A stretch of 64,000 bases of DNA, from positions 1 to 64,000 of the forward strand of contig NZ_VOQF01000012.1 in assembly GCF_007994985.1 (NCBI RefSeq). The letters run 5' to 3'. The position numbers and the translations under genes are program-made. Below the pieces are notes generated by a model. That model worked only from the letters and a program-made list of their open reading frames with translations, did not search any database and was not told where the DNA came from. Positions within the stretch are counted from its first letter, which is position 1. Each line of letters starts with the position of its first letter. This document shows, in pieces, positions 25,449-33,655 of the stretch. Source of the stretch: Metabacillus litoralis. Its GTDB lineage: Bacteria; Bacillota; Bacilli; Bacillales; Bacillaceae.

Positions 25449-27338
25449 TTAAGTATTTTCAATTTCTTCAACAAGTAATGATAGTTCTTCCCATCTTTCC
25501 ATTGTTTCATCAAGCTTTTCGTCGTTCTTCTCTTGTTCTTTGTATAGTTCCTGTACCTTGCCTAAATCACTGCCAGCTGCGGCAATTTCTTGTTCAAGCT
25601 GCTCTTTTCGTTCCTCAAGACTTGCAATCTTATCTTCAATTCCTTCCCATTCCTGCTGTTCTTTATAAGAAAGACGTTTTTTCTTTTCTTTTTTATAACC
25701 AGCTTTCTCTGATGCTGGCTCTTTTTCTTGTAGCATTTCCTGAAGCTTTTTTTCTTCCATATAATCAGAATAGCTTCCTTGAAAACGTGAAATATTTCCA
25801 TTACTTTCAAATACGACAAGGTGATCAACAACACGATCTAAAAAGTAACGATCATGTGAAACTGTTAATACAACACCTGGAAATTGATCTAAATAATCTT
25901 CTAATACACTTAATGTTTGTGTATCAAGATCATTTGTCGGCTCATCTAAAAATAGAACGTTAGGCTCTTCCATCAAAACCTTTAATAAGTAAAGGCGACG
26001 TCTTTCTCCACCTGATAACTTTCGGATATATGTCCACTGAGCAGATCGAGGGAATAAAAACCTTTCAAGCATTTGTTCAGCTGTAATCACTTGATTATCT
26101 ATTGTATAAACAACCTCAGCTGTTTCTTTAATATACTCGACAACACGAAGATTCTCGTCCATCTCTTCCTGCTCTTGTGTATAAAAACCAATTTTAACTG
26201 TTGTACCAACATCAATTACCCCTTGATCAGGTGATATTCTTCCAGCCATAATGTTTAAAAGTGTTGATTTACCTGTACCATTTGGCCCAATAATTCCAAG
26301 TCTTTCACCTGGAGTAATTAAATAGTTAAAATCCTTAATAAGCTGTTTACCATCATATGACTTTGAGATATTTTCAAGCTCAAGCACTTTTTTTCCTAAT
26401 CGAGTAGAGCCGATTGCAAAGTCTAAATCCTTTTTAACGGCAGGACCTTGTTGATCTTGTAGATCCTCCACGCGACCTATGCGAGCTTTTTGCTTTGTTG
26501 TTCTTGCCTTAGCACCTCGTCTAAGCCATGCAAGCTCACGTCTTAATAGGTTTTGCCTTTTTTCTTCAGCACTCTCTGCATTGATTTCTCTTTCAGCCTT
26601 TTTTTCTAAAAACACTTCATAATTTCCAGAGTACGTATACAACTGACCTTGATCAAGCTCAAAGATTTGATTTGAAACACGATTTAAGAAATAACGATCA
26701 TGTGTAATCAAAACAATCGATCCACTATAACCGGCTAAAAACCCTTCAAGCCACTCTATTGTTTCATTGTCTAAATGGTTTGTTGGTTCATCTAATATTA
26801 AAATATCAGCAGGCTGAATAAGTGCTTTTGCAATCGCCACTCGTTTTTTCTGACCACCTGATAAATACGTTACTTGTTTTTGAAAATCTGTAATTCCTAG
26901 CTTTGTTAACACTGTTTTCGCAACAGTATTTGCTTCCCAGGCATCATGCTGATCCATTTTTTGCTGCATATTCATAAGATGCTTAAGCTTGGTTTCATTT
27001 TCAGGATCTTTTTCTAGCTCGCTTAACGCAAGCTCATACTCTCTCATTACCATCATAATCGGAGCATCACCATAATAGATCTGCTCAAGTATTGTTAAAC
27101 CTTCCACAAGCTCTGGCTGCTGTGGTAAATATTCAATTCTCAGTGAATTAGAATGCGTAATTTCACCAGAATCGGCTGTTTCAATACCTGAAATCACCTT
27201 TAATAAAGTAGACTTTCCTGTTCCATTAACACCGATTAAACCAATTCTTTGTTTTGCTGCAATGCTAAAAGAAATATGGTCAAATAACACCTTTTCTCCA
27301 TATGTTTTATATAAATTTTCAGCTTGTAATATGCTCAT
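25449..27338 (-). CDS. yfmR: ABC-F ATPase YfmR (translation factor)
   Basis: 629 residues with two ATP-binding cassettes and no membrane part. Cassette 1: GVNGTGKST, LSGGQKKRV, ILILDEPTNHLD. Cassette 2: GPNGTGKST, LSGGERRRL, VLFLDEPTNDLD. The linker (about residues 240-320) is the arm that reaches the tRNA site, and the C-terminal coiled coil (about 540-629) is that of the Uup type. YfmR resolves ribosomes stalled on proline-rich stretches, overlapping with EF-P. AAGGATTGG precedes the ATG. Length equals that of B. subtilis YfmR. Confidence 0.9.
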   Translation of the reverse strand: MSILQAENLYKTYGEKVLFDHISFSIAAKQRIGLIGVNGTGKSTLLKVISGIETADSGEITHSNSLRIEYLPQQPELVEGLTILEQIYYGDAPIMMVMREYELALSELEKDPENETKLKHLMNMQQKMDQHDAWEANTVAKTVLTKLGITDFQKQVTYLSGGQKKRVAIAKALIQPADILILDEPTNHLDNETIEWLEGFLAGYSGSIVLITHDRYFLNRVSNQIFELDQGQLYTYSGNYEVFLEKKAEREINAESAEEKRQNLLRRELAWLRRGAKARTTKQKARIGRVEDLQDQQGPAVKKDLDFAIGSTRLGKKVLELENISKSYDGKQLIKDFNYLITPGERLGIIGPNGTGKSTLLNIMAGRISPDQGVIDVGTTVKIGFYTQEQEEMDENLRVVEYIKETAEVVYTIDNQVITAEQMLERFLFPRSAQWTYIRKLSGGERRRLYLLKVLMEEPNVLFLDEPTNDLDTQTLSVLEDYLDQFPGVVLTVSHDRYFLDRVVDHLVVFESNGNISRFQGSYSDYMEEKKLQEMLQEKEPASEKAGYKKEKKKRLSYKEQQEWEGIEDKIASLEERKEQLEQEIAAAGSDLGKVQELYKEQEKNDEKLDETMERWEELSLLVEEIENT

Positions 27339-27420
27339 AATTATCCAATCCTTCTAAACAGTATGCCTCTATTGTACAGCATAATAGGCTCTCAATGCGA
27401 AGAAAAGCAAACTTGAAAAG

Positions 27421-27446
27421 GTTTTCCCACTGTCACTTTGTGGTAA
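27421..27446 (+). promoter_or_regulatory. Weak SigB-like promoter
   Basis: GTTTTC, 14 nt, TGGTAA: one mismatch in each box relative to SigB sites seen elsewhere in this window. Upstream of the 67-aa gene. Confidence 0.3.
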
Positions 27447-27480
27447 TGAATAGTACAAACAGTAGAAAGTGGTGAATATC

Positions 27481-27684
27481 GTGAATTCAGCAAATAACAA
27501 TCAAAGAAAAGAACGAGATCATCCAGAACAATACAAAACAGATAAAGAAACATTATTTGACCGCTTTGAAAGTGAACAACATGTAGATCCGATCCCAATG
27601 GAAGACCTAAAAAAAGAAAAACGCGAGGAAAAACAGAAACATAAAACAAAAGATGAGTCTGCTAGTGAAGACAAATATAAGTAG
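27481..27684 (+). CDS. Hydrophilic small protein, 67 aa
   Basis: GTG start with GTGGTG upstream; begins MNSANNNQRKERDHPEQYKT and contains VDPIPMEDLKKEKREEKQKH. Very charged, probably disordered, no membrane segment. The HVDPIPMEDL piece resembles the DPIP tail of the 51-aa membrane protein at 11388. No family recognised. A terminator follows immediately. Confidence 0.6.
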   Translation: MNSANNNQRKERDHPEQYKTDKETLFDRFESEQHVDPIPMEDLKKEKREEKQKHKTKDESASEDKYK

Positions 27685-27690
27685 CTTTAA

Positions 27691-27729
27691 AAAAAGAGCC
27701 CATCTATGCTGTAGATTGGCTCTTTTTTC
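27691..27729 (+). terminator. Terminator of the 67-aa gene
   Basis: AAAAAGAGCC..ATCTA / GTAGAT..GGCTCTTTTTT, 7 nt past the stop codon. Confidence 0.85.
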
Positions 27730-27754
27730 TTTGAAATCAGGCAGCCAAATATGG

Positions 27755-27915
27755 AATCATTCAACTTTTGACGATAATCGTTCAACTACGGCATATAATC
27801 ATTCAACTTTGCCGGATAATCATTCAACTTTAGCCATTATTCATTCAACTCTACTTTAAGTCCATGTGCTAAACCAGTTAATCCGTCAACTTCTTGTATT
27901 ATTCAATCAACTTTG
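27755..27915 (+). repeat. 21-bp periodic tandem repeat
   Basis: The core TTCAACT begins at 27760, 27781, 27802, 27823 and 27844, exactly 21 bp apart each time, and two degenerate copies (GTCAACT 27885, ATCAACT 27906) continue nearly in phase. The fullest unit reads ATAATCATTCAACTTTGCCGG. It lies between the terminators of the 67-aa gene and hemAT, in untranslated sequence. Confidence 0.8.
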
Positions 27916-28009
27916 CCATACAAATCTTCCACCATCCGACACTGTTCGACACCTTTAAGCACGCATATATAATTTCGTGCACACTCTCATTACGTGAAAA
28001 AAATACAAA

Positions 28010-28035
28010 AAAGCTACCTCCCCAGAAGTAGCTTT
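28010..28035 (-). terminator. Terminator of hemAT
   Basis: Stem AAAGCTAC / GTAGCTTT followed on the minus strand by a T-rich tail. Confidence 0.75.
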
Positions 28036-28043
28036 GTCATCTA

Positions 28044-29354
28044 TTATTGAGCATCCTCAGCTTTTTCCAAAAGAGAATTTGCTAAAACGGATAGATTGCT
28101 AGTTGTATTATTAATTTCCTTGATTGACAATACAATGGAATCAAGATCTTCTTTGTTTCGATCAAACATGGTTAAATAGTTTTCCATTTCCATCTTAACA
28201 GTAACAAGTCCACCTTTTACTTGTTCTATTTTTGTCTGTGATTGCTGTGTTGATTGATTCATCGTTTTCATACTTTCAACAAGATCATTAGTTGAGTTAT
28301 TATTTTTCTCTACTAATGTTTTAATTTTATTACTCATCATTTTTGAATTTTCAGCAAGATTTCGCACCTCAGTGGCTACAACTGCAAAACCACGTCCTTC
28401 ATCACCAGCTCTTGCTGCCTCTATAGAAGCATTTAGCGCAAGTAAATTAGTTTGATCAGCAATTTCTTCGATGCTTTTTGTCATTTCGAATATTTTCTCT
28501 GAGTTCTCTTTCAGTTCAAAAATACCACTGATTGATGTGTTGACCTTTTCTATTACATCACCAAATGTTGTAATCATCGAAGCCATTTGCACTTCATTTT
28601 CCTTTGTTAAATTGACTAGATTTTTACTGCTTTTTTGTGTTGTTTCTGTTTCTTGACGAATTTGTTCTGCTTTTGTACTTGTTTCATAGACTGTTGCTTC
28701 TGTTTCTTCAACTGATGCTGCTACCTCTTGACTAATAGCAGTTAATTCCCTTTGAAGGACTTCCTTAGAAGCATTTAATTCCTCTAACTCATTCATTCTA
28801 GCTTGAATGTAATTTTCTACAACTAATTGTGAGTCAAGATTTGTAATATGCGTGATCGCCAAAATGAGTTTTGTTAACTTTTCTGGCTCTTTTTCAAATT
28901 TCTTTACAAGTTGTGGTACCAACAACGTATTTATAGCTGAGTAAGTTGCGATAAACCATGACGCAGGTAGGTTTGCTCCATTATGTGTATTGCCTATTCT
29001 TTTTCTCATTTCAAAAAACTGATCATCAAGTTGTCCACTTAATAAGCTTTGAAAATATCGAACAAATACGTTATATAAGCGCTCTCTTGTTGAATGCTCA
29101 GTTGCGATACCTTTTAGAATTGGCTGTTTATACAACTGATTTAACACCTTTTGCAATATTTCATCTAACATTTCTACTAAAAATGGCTGTGCTTCTTGTA
29201 ATAGTTCTAAATGCTCTTTTGTCACACCCATATATTCTAATCTGCCTGAAACATTCTGATCATCTACTACAGCAATATTGTTTTTGTCTGGAAATTCTAT
29301 TTTAGGTATAAACTCCTCTATCTGAATACGGTCTTTTTTCCCAAATCCTAACAT
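28044..29354 (-). CDS. hemAT: Heme-based aerotaxis transducer HemAT
   Basis: 436 residues. The N-terminal 180 residues form a globin-coupled sensor: [19 protein letters not shown] contains the proximal heme histidine at the position of RNRIASIH in B. subtilis HemAT. The C-terminal part is a receptor signalling domain with [20 protein letters not shown] and [16 protein letters not shown]. It binds O2 at the heme and signals to CheA to steer the cell. No membrane segments, as expected for this soluble transducer. Start at 29354 since AGGGAG abuts an earlier ATG at 29363 but is well spaced for this one. Confidence 0.9.
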   Translation of the reverse strand: MLGFGKKDRIQIEEFIPKIEFPDKNNIAVVDDQNVSGRLEYMGVTKEHLELLQEAQPFLVEMLDEILQKVLNQLYKQPILKGIATEHSTRERLYNVFVRYFQSLLSGQLDDQFFEMRKRIGNTHNGANLPASWFIATYSAINTLLVPQLVKKFEKEPEKLTKLILAITHITNLDSQLVVENYIQARMNELEELNASKEVLQRELTAISQEVAASVEETEATVYETSTKAEQIRQETETTQKSSKNLVNLTKENEVQMASMITTFGDVIEKVNTSISGIFELKENSEKIFEMTKSIEEIADQTNLLALNASIEAARAGDEGRGFAVVATEVRNLAENSKMMSNKIKTLVEKNNNSTNDLVESMKTMNQSTQQSQTKIEQVKGGLVTVKMEMENYLTMFDRNKEDLDSIVLSIKEINNTTSNLSVLANSLLEKAEDAQ

Positions 29355-29459
29355 GGTTTCCATCTCCCTAATATCTATCTATTCACATTGTATAACATTT
29401 GTACTAGTTTTGTATATAAAGACTTACTCTCTCTACAATATCTTTTTATTGAATTTTTA

Positions 29460-29488
29460 TTGCATTTCGATTAGCAAAATTATACAAT
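29460..29488 (+). promoter_or_regulatory. Promoter of the YtrA-type operon
   Basis: TTGCAT (29460-29465), 17 nt, TACAAT (29483-29488). The start point falls inside the inverted repeat at 29489-29515. Confidence 0.65.
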
Positions 29489-29515
29489 AACTGTATTAAC
29501 AATATTAGTACAGTT
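29489..29515 (+). promoter_or_regulatory. Operator for the GntR/YtrA-type regulator
   Basis: Inverted repeat AACTGTA (29489-29495) / TACAGTT (29509-29515) with 13 nt between, adjoining the -10 box. YtrA-family repressors autoregulate through such sites near their promoter. Confidence 0.6.
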
Positions 29516-29536
29516 AACACAAGAAGGGGGTTACTC

Positions 29537-29920
29537 ATGTTTCAGCTCGATGTTAGAAGCAGAAAACCCATATACGAACAGTTAGTAGATAAAATTAAAG
29601 AATTAATTATTAACAGAATCCTTAAGCCTGATGAACAATTACCTTCTGTAAGAATGCTTTCAAGTCAATTAACTGTGAACCCTAATACTATTCAGCGGGC
29701 ATATCGAGAATTGGAAAGCCAAGGATATCTATATTCAATTAAAGGAAAGGGGAATTTTGTTTCTGCAATTGAATCAATGCCAAATGATAATAAATTAGGT
29801 GAATTAAAAACAGATATTCAAAAGCTTATTGCTGAGGCAATTTATCTTGGTTTAACAAAAGAGGATTTATTTGTGCTTTTTGATCAAGCTCATCAACAAA
29901 CAAAAGGGGATAAACATTAA
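29537..29920 (+). CDS. GntR-family regulator, YtrA subfamily
   Basis: 127 residues: N-terminal winged helix (PIYEQLVDKIKELIINRILK, then the recognition helix SSQLTVNPNTIQRAYRELES) and a short C-terminal helical part, the size of YtrA/YhcF regulators, which lack a large effector domain. AAGAAGGGGG precedes the ATG. Its stop overlaps the start of the ABC ATPase gene by one base. It probably represses its own operon, which is relieved by cell-envelope-active compounds in known cases. Confidence 0.88.
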   Translation: MFQLDVRSRKPIYEQLVDKIKELIINRILKPDEQLPSVRMLSSQLTVNPNTIQRAYRELESQGYLYSIKGKGNFVSAIESMPNDNKLGELKTDIQKLIAEAIYLGLTKEDLFVLFDQAHQQTKGDKH

Positions 29921-30822
29921 TGATAAAAGTTCATTCCATTAGTAAAAAGTATAATAAACAGTTAGCAATTAACGAACTATCCCTTTCAGTTAAGAAGGGA
30001 TCTATATATGGATTGTTAGGATCAAATGGTGCTGGAAAAACATCTTTATTAAAAATAATTGCTGGAATCAATAAGCCTGATAAAGGTGAAATTACCATAA
30101 ATGAGTTACCCTCATTTGAAAATGTCTCTGTTAAGGAACGTGTTGTATTTATTCCAGATGTACTATATTTTTTCCCTCAAGCAACCATCGCTAATATGGC
30201 GGCACAATATAAAGAGTTTTACCCTGCTTGGAATCAACAACGTTTTGATCAACTAAAAAGTGCTTTTAAAATTGATTTAAATAAAAAAGTACATCGTCTT
30301 TCAAAAGGAATGAAACGACAGGTTGCATTTTGGCTTGCTTTATCAGCAATGCCTGATGTACTGATTTTAGATGAACCAATTGATGGGCTTGATCCTGTAA
30401 TGAGGCAAAAGGTTAAAAATCTACTATTTCAAGATGTAGCAGAACGGGAAATGACAGTTATTATCTCTTCTCACAATCTACGAGAAATAGAAGATTTATG
30501 TGATCATGTGGGAATTATGCATAATGGAAAAATCATTATCGAAAAAGAAATTGACGATTTAAAATGTGATACACATAAAATCCAACTTGCACTAGCAGAT
30601 CCAACACATGAAGAGCATTTATTAAATCAGCTAACTATCCTTCATTATGAGAAAAGAGGTAGTGTTTCTCTTCTCATAGTAAGAGGAAAGGAAGAAGAAA
30701 TTAATAAAGTTATCTCCTCGACTGAGGTTATTTTATATGATTTATTACCATTAACACTTGAAGAAATATTTATTTATGAAATGGAGGATATTGGCTATGA
30801 AATCGAAAAAATCCTTCTTTAA
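29920..30822 (+). CDS. ABC transporter ATP-binding protein (YtrB-like)
   Basis: 300 residues: Walker A GSNGAGKTS, signature LSKGMKRQ, Walker B VLILDEPIDGLD, switch histidine in ISSHNLREIEDL. The C-terminal 80 residues are an accessory domain. It energises the permease encoded by the next gene, which overlaps it by 26 nt. Translationally coupled to the regulator (TAATG). Confidence 0.9.
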   Translation: MIKVHSISKKYNKQLAINELSLSVKKGSIYGLLGSNGAGKTSLLKIIAGINKPDKGEITINELPSFENVSVKERVVFIPDVLYFFPQATIANMAAQYKEFYPAWNQQRFDQLKSAFKIDLNKKVHRLSKGMKRQVAFWLALSAMPDVLILDEPIDGLDPVMRQKVKNLLFQDVAEREMTVIISSHNLREIEDLCDHVGIMHNGKIIIEKEIDDLKCDTHKIQLALADPTHEEHLLNQLTILHYEKRGSVSLLIVRGKEEEINKVISSTEVILYDLLPLTLEEIFIYEMEDIGYEIEKILL

Positions 30823-32575
30823 GCCCATAGTTGTTAAACAAGATTTAAGACAGCATGGGTGGATTTGCATCGTATATTTCATTTTACTTTTGTTTGCACT
30901 TCCATTAGAAATGCTACAGCTTGCAGACAGGGAATATATAATATTTTCAGATTATAAAAACTATTTTATGATAAATACTGAAATACAAGCAATCATACTA
31001 TTTTCCATCCCAATTGCTTGTGGTCTGTTAATTTTTAGATACTTACAAACTGAGGCTTCTGTTGATACAGCTCACAGTTTACCTATTCGTAGGGAAACTT
31101 TATATGTTAGTCATATTATAAGTGGTTTACTATTACTCCTTATTCCAATATTACTTACATCTTGTATTACATTCTTCGTCACAACGACAATCGATGAATT
31201 TAGTGGTATCCTTTCAATCTCTGAATTAGTATCATGGACATTACTATATATCTTGTTTACTTGCTTCTTATTTGTCCTAACTTCATCTGTTGGTATGATT
31301 ACAGGTATGACGACAGTACAAGCCATATTCACTTATATATTTCTCTTTTTACCTATAGGTCTAGTTTCTATGATTACCTATAACCTAACTTTTCTATTAT
31401 TTGGTTTTTCACCAGCTTTTACTGAAGAAGCTTTATTAAATTTATCTCCATTTCATCGCTTTATCGGTACATATGGTGTTATTAATACATACTCAAGTTT
31501 AGAAATCATTCTATATCTATTATTAACAATTCTTCTTTTCTTTATTGGTCTTGGTTTTTACAAAGCCAGACAGCTTGAGAAAGCAACAGAGGTTATTGCT
31601 TTTCCATTTTTAAAACCAATCTTCAAATATGGTGTTACGTTTTGCGGTATGGCTCTTGGAGGCTCATATTTCTCTATATCAGCGACACTTAATTGGAATT
31701 GGATAATTTTTGGATACATTGTTGGAGCATTAATCGGCTATACTGCAGCTGAGATGATTTTGCAAAAAACATGGCGAATATTCAAATTAAAAGCATTTAC
31801 CGGCTTTGTTATATATAGTGTTATTTTCATTATCATTCTGCTTGGTATAAGAGCTGATTTATTTCATTATGAAAACAAACTTCCGAAAATGGATCAAATA
31901 AGCGAGGTTTATTTTGGAGATAAATGGACGTTGCAAGAGGCTGACCGTAACGATCAGCAGCTATTTTCAGACTCAAAGCTTTACATTCAAGATATACGAA
32001 ATTTACATGAACATATTATTGATGAACGAGAGTTAATAGAGAATACTTCTTATATTGAGAATATGCACTATATGCAAGGAATGATTATCTACAAACTGAA
32101 AAATGGTAGTACAATTTCAAGAGAATATCAAATTCCAATTGATCAAATGAAAAAGATCTTAAAGCCCGTAATGGATGCTGAAGATTATAAAAAAACACTT
32201 CCTGATTATATTCAATTAAAAAGAGAAGAAGATATTAGTAGTATACAAATTTCCCCAAATGTTCCGGGTTTTAACGCTATTACGATCTCTAAGAAGGAAG
32301 ACATAGAAAGCTTTAAGAAGGCAATAGAAGCAGATATTCTTTCACAAACTCTAGATTCAATGTATTACCCAACAAGTAGATGGGGAACTATTGAACTGTC
32401 CTATGATAGTAGTGACGCTACTTTTAACATTGAGCAAATACCTTCTAATTATTTTACTGAATCTATTAATGTTGAATGGAAAAAATCCTATTCAAATATC
32501 TCAAATTGGTTAGAACAGCATAATTATTTAGAGGATTTAACAGTCAGTGAAAAAGATATAAATAGAATCGAGTAA
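30797..32575 (+). CDS. ABC transporter permease, truncated by an in-frame stop
   Basis: 592 residues from the ATG at 30797, which has GGAGG nine bases upstream inside the ATPase gene. There are several N-terminal membrane helices (about 20-340), then a large soluble domain rich in charged residues from about 365. The frame stops at TAA 32573-32575 and continues open in the same phase for 83 more codons, so the original protein was about 676 residues. It resembles Bacillus permeases with a C-terminal domain of unknown function (DUF6449-like, from memory). Partner of the YtrB-like ATPase. Confidence 0.75.
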   Translation: MKSKKSFFKPIVVKQDLRQHGWICIVYFILLLFALPLEMLQLADREYIIFSDYKNYFMINTEIQAIILFSIPIACGLLIFRYLQTEASVDTAHSLPIRRETLYVSHIISGLLLLLIPILLTSCITFFVTTTIDEFSGILSISELVSWTLLYILFTCFLFVLTSSVGMITGMTTVQAIFTYIFLFLPIGLVSMITYNLTFLLFGFSPAFTEEALLNLSPFHRFIGTYGVINTYSSLEIILYLLLTILLFFIGLGFYKARQLEKATEVIAFPFLKPIFKYGVTFCGMALGGSYFSISATLNWNWIIFGYIVGALIGYTAAEMILQKTWRIFKLKAFTGFVIYSVIFIIILLGIRADLFHYENKLPKMDQISEVYFGDKWTLQEADRNDQQLFSDSKLYIQDIRNLHEHIIDERELIENTSYIENMHYMQGMIIYKLKNGSTISREYQIPIDQMKKILKPVMDAEDYKKTLPDYIQLKREEDISSIQISPNVPGFNAITISKKEDIESFKKAIEADILSQTLDSMYYPTSRWGTIELSYDSSDATFNIEQIPSNYFTESINVEWKKSYSNISNWLEQHNYLEDLTVSEKDINRIE

Positions 32576-32827
32576 GCTAAGCTTCCAGAAACATATCAAA
32601 AAGATATTGAGCTGCACATAGATAAAGATATGATCAATTCAGAAAATCTCTTCAGAAGTGATAACAACATCATTACCATGACCAATAAAGAACATTTTTT
32701 AGATGTTGTACAAAATTTAATGGATTTCCCTGAAGGAAAATCATATTACGCAAAAATTATATTAAAGAATGGAGAAACATGGTATGGCTTTCTTGAGGAA
32801 GAACATATACCAGAAGAAATAAAGTGA
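32576..32827 (+). pseudogene. 3' fragment of the ABC permease after an in-frame TAA
   Basis: Open in the same frame as the preceding permease: it resumes AKLPETYQKDIELHIDKDMI right after the stop and ends HIPEEIK. There is no ribosome binding site before the internal ATG at 32630. The character (charged soluble, KIILKNGETWYGFLEE) matches the preceding domain, so it is the severed C terminus, or is reached by stop-codon readthrough. Confidence 0.7.
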
Positions 32828-32830
32828 TAA

Positions 32831-32862
32831 ATAAGATGGGGTCTGACCCCATCTTATTTTTT
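32831..32862. terminator. GGGGTCTGACCCC palindrome acting as bidirectional terminator
   Basis: ATAAGATGGGGT-CTG-ACCCCATCTTAT followed by T-rich sequence; the T-run side overlaps the end of the spore protein gene. Same family as the palindromes at 23312 and 41760. Confidence 0.65.
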
Positions 32863-33009
32863 ATTTGCTTGCTTACCACTCTTTTTTTGACTTTGATGCT
32901 GACTATTACCGATTTGAAAATCGCTACCTAATTCTACTTCATTTTCTCCTTGCTGCTTTGCAATTTGCTTTGCTGTTTGCTCTTTATTTTGCATACCTTG
33001 CTTAGACAT
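32854..33009 (-). CDS. Probable gamma-type small acid-soluble spore protein
   Basis: 51 residues beginning MSKQGMQNKEQTAKQIAKQQ, with ELGSDF in the middle and a Gln/Ser/Lys-rich end. The AKQ..KQ..ELGSDF order resembles one repeat of SspE-type gamma-SASP (AQQVRKQNQQ...FGTEFA, where the GPR protease cuts between E and F/I), but the match is distant. AAGGAGG precedes the ATG and a SigG-like promoter lies at 33040-33069, consistent with forespore expression as a storage protein. Confidence 0.6.
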   Translation of the reverse strand: MSKQGMQNKEQTAKQIAKQQGENEVELGSDFQIGNSQHQSQKKSGKQANKK

Positions 33010-33039
33010 AACCCATTCCTCCTTCATTCGTGCTTTTTT

Positions 33040-33069
33040 TACTATGCACGTAATAATTCTATTTTATCC
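33040..33069 (-). promoter_or_regulatory. SigG-like promoter of the small spore protein gene
   Basis: On the minus strand GGATA (33069-33065), 18 nt, CATAGTA (33046-33040), close to the SigG pattern GHATR-N18-CATWHTA, with one mismatch in the -35. Confidence 0.55.
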
Positions 33070-33184
33070 TCAAAACTTTTAGGAAACATTCGGTTGATAT
33101 GTAAATTTAAGTCCGGACATATTCCTCATTTTCCAGCGATGAATACGATGAAAAAGAAAAAATACGAGGAGGTTGGATGCACAT

Positions 33185-33466
33185 ATGTATCAACAGTATC
33201 AATATTCTCCACAGTTTCCATACTCAGAGCAAGCTGCACATCAACAATATAATCAGCCTATGAATACTCAATTAAAGAACTATACATTACAACAAGTAGA
33301 AACGTTTGTTCAATATGGATTAAAGGAAGCTCAAGCTACATCATATCAGCATACTTTAAGAGAAGTTGCAGCAATTGCTTATTTGATGGGTAGAGGCTAT
33401 GATCCACAAACTGCTTACAAAACGGTTGAATCCTGGGAATTAAATGAATATTTTTATGGTCGTTAA
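33185..33466 (+). CDS. Hypothetical protein, 93 aa, Gln/Tyr-rich N terminus
   Basis: Begins MYQQYQYSPQFPYSEQAAHQ. The first 30 residues are glutamine/tyrosine rich and probably disordered; the rest (LQQVETFVQYGLKEAQATSY, then LMGRGYDPQTAYKTVESWEL) looks like a small helical domain. AGGAGG lies 12 bases before this ATG; a TTG at 33173 abuts it and is less likely. Divergent from the spore protein gene; a coat or spore role is only a guess. Confidence 0.6.
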   Translation: MYQQYQYSPQFPYSEQAAHQQYNQPMNTQLKNYTLQQVETFVQYGLKEAQATSYQHTLREVAAIAYLMGRGYDPQTAYKTVESWELNEYFYGR

Positions 33467-33603
33467 ATGATTAGGAGTTTATAGAGGTTCTAGCTTAAAC
33501 CTATGGTATTTGGCTTATTTGACCGCCTAATCACATTCAGTCATAAACGCCAGACTACTGATGTGTGAAGCTCCGAGTATTGCTAAGGATTATGAGACAA
33601 AAC

Positions 33604-33647
33604 AAAAACACCGATCAAACAGAAATACTGTTTAACCGGTGTTTTTT
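33604..33647. terminator. Terminator downstream of the AGCS gene
   Basis: AAAAACACCG..AAACAG / CTGTTT..CGGTGTTTTTT between convergent genes, directly after the AGCS stop codon on the minus strand. Confidence 0.8.
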
Positions 33648-33655
33648 CAAAAGAC

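Noticed and set aside
27653-27859. Plus-strand frame giving heptad-like NHSTLPD repeats across the 21-bp array
   Set aside because: It starts inside the 67-aa gene, runs through a strong terminator and has no ribosome binding site; the peptide repeat is just the 21-bp DNA period read in frame.
27755-27915. CRISPR array
   Set aside because: Units are 21 bp without distinct constant repeats and variable spacers, and no cas genes are present.
33192-33416. Coding potential on the other frames of the Gln/Tyr-rich gene region
   Set aside because: The frame at 33185 has the ribosome binding site and coherent composition; alternatives do not.
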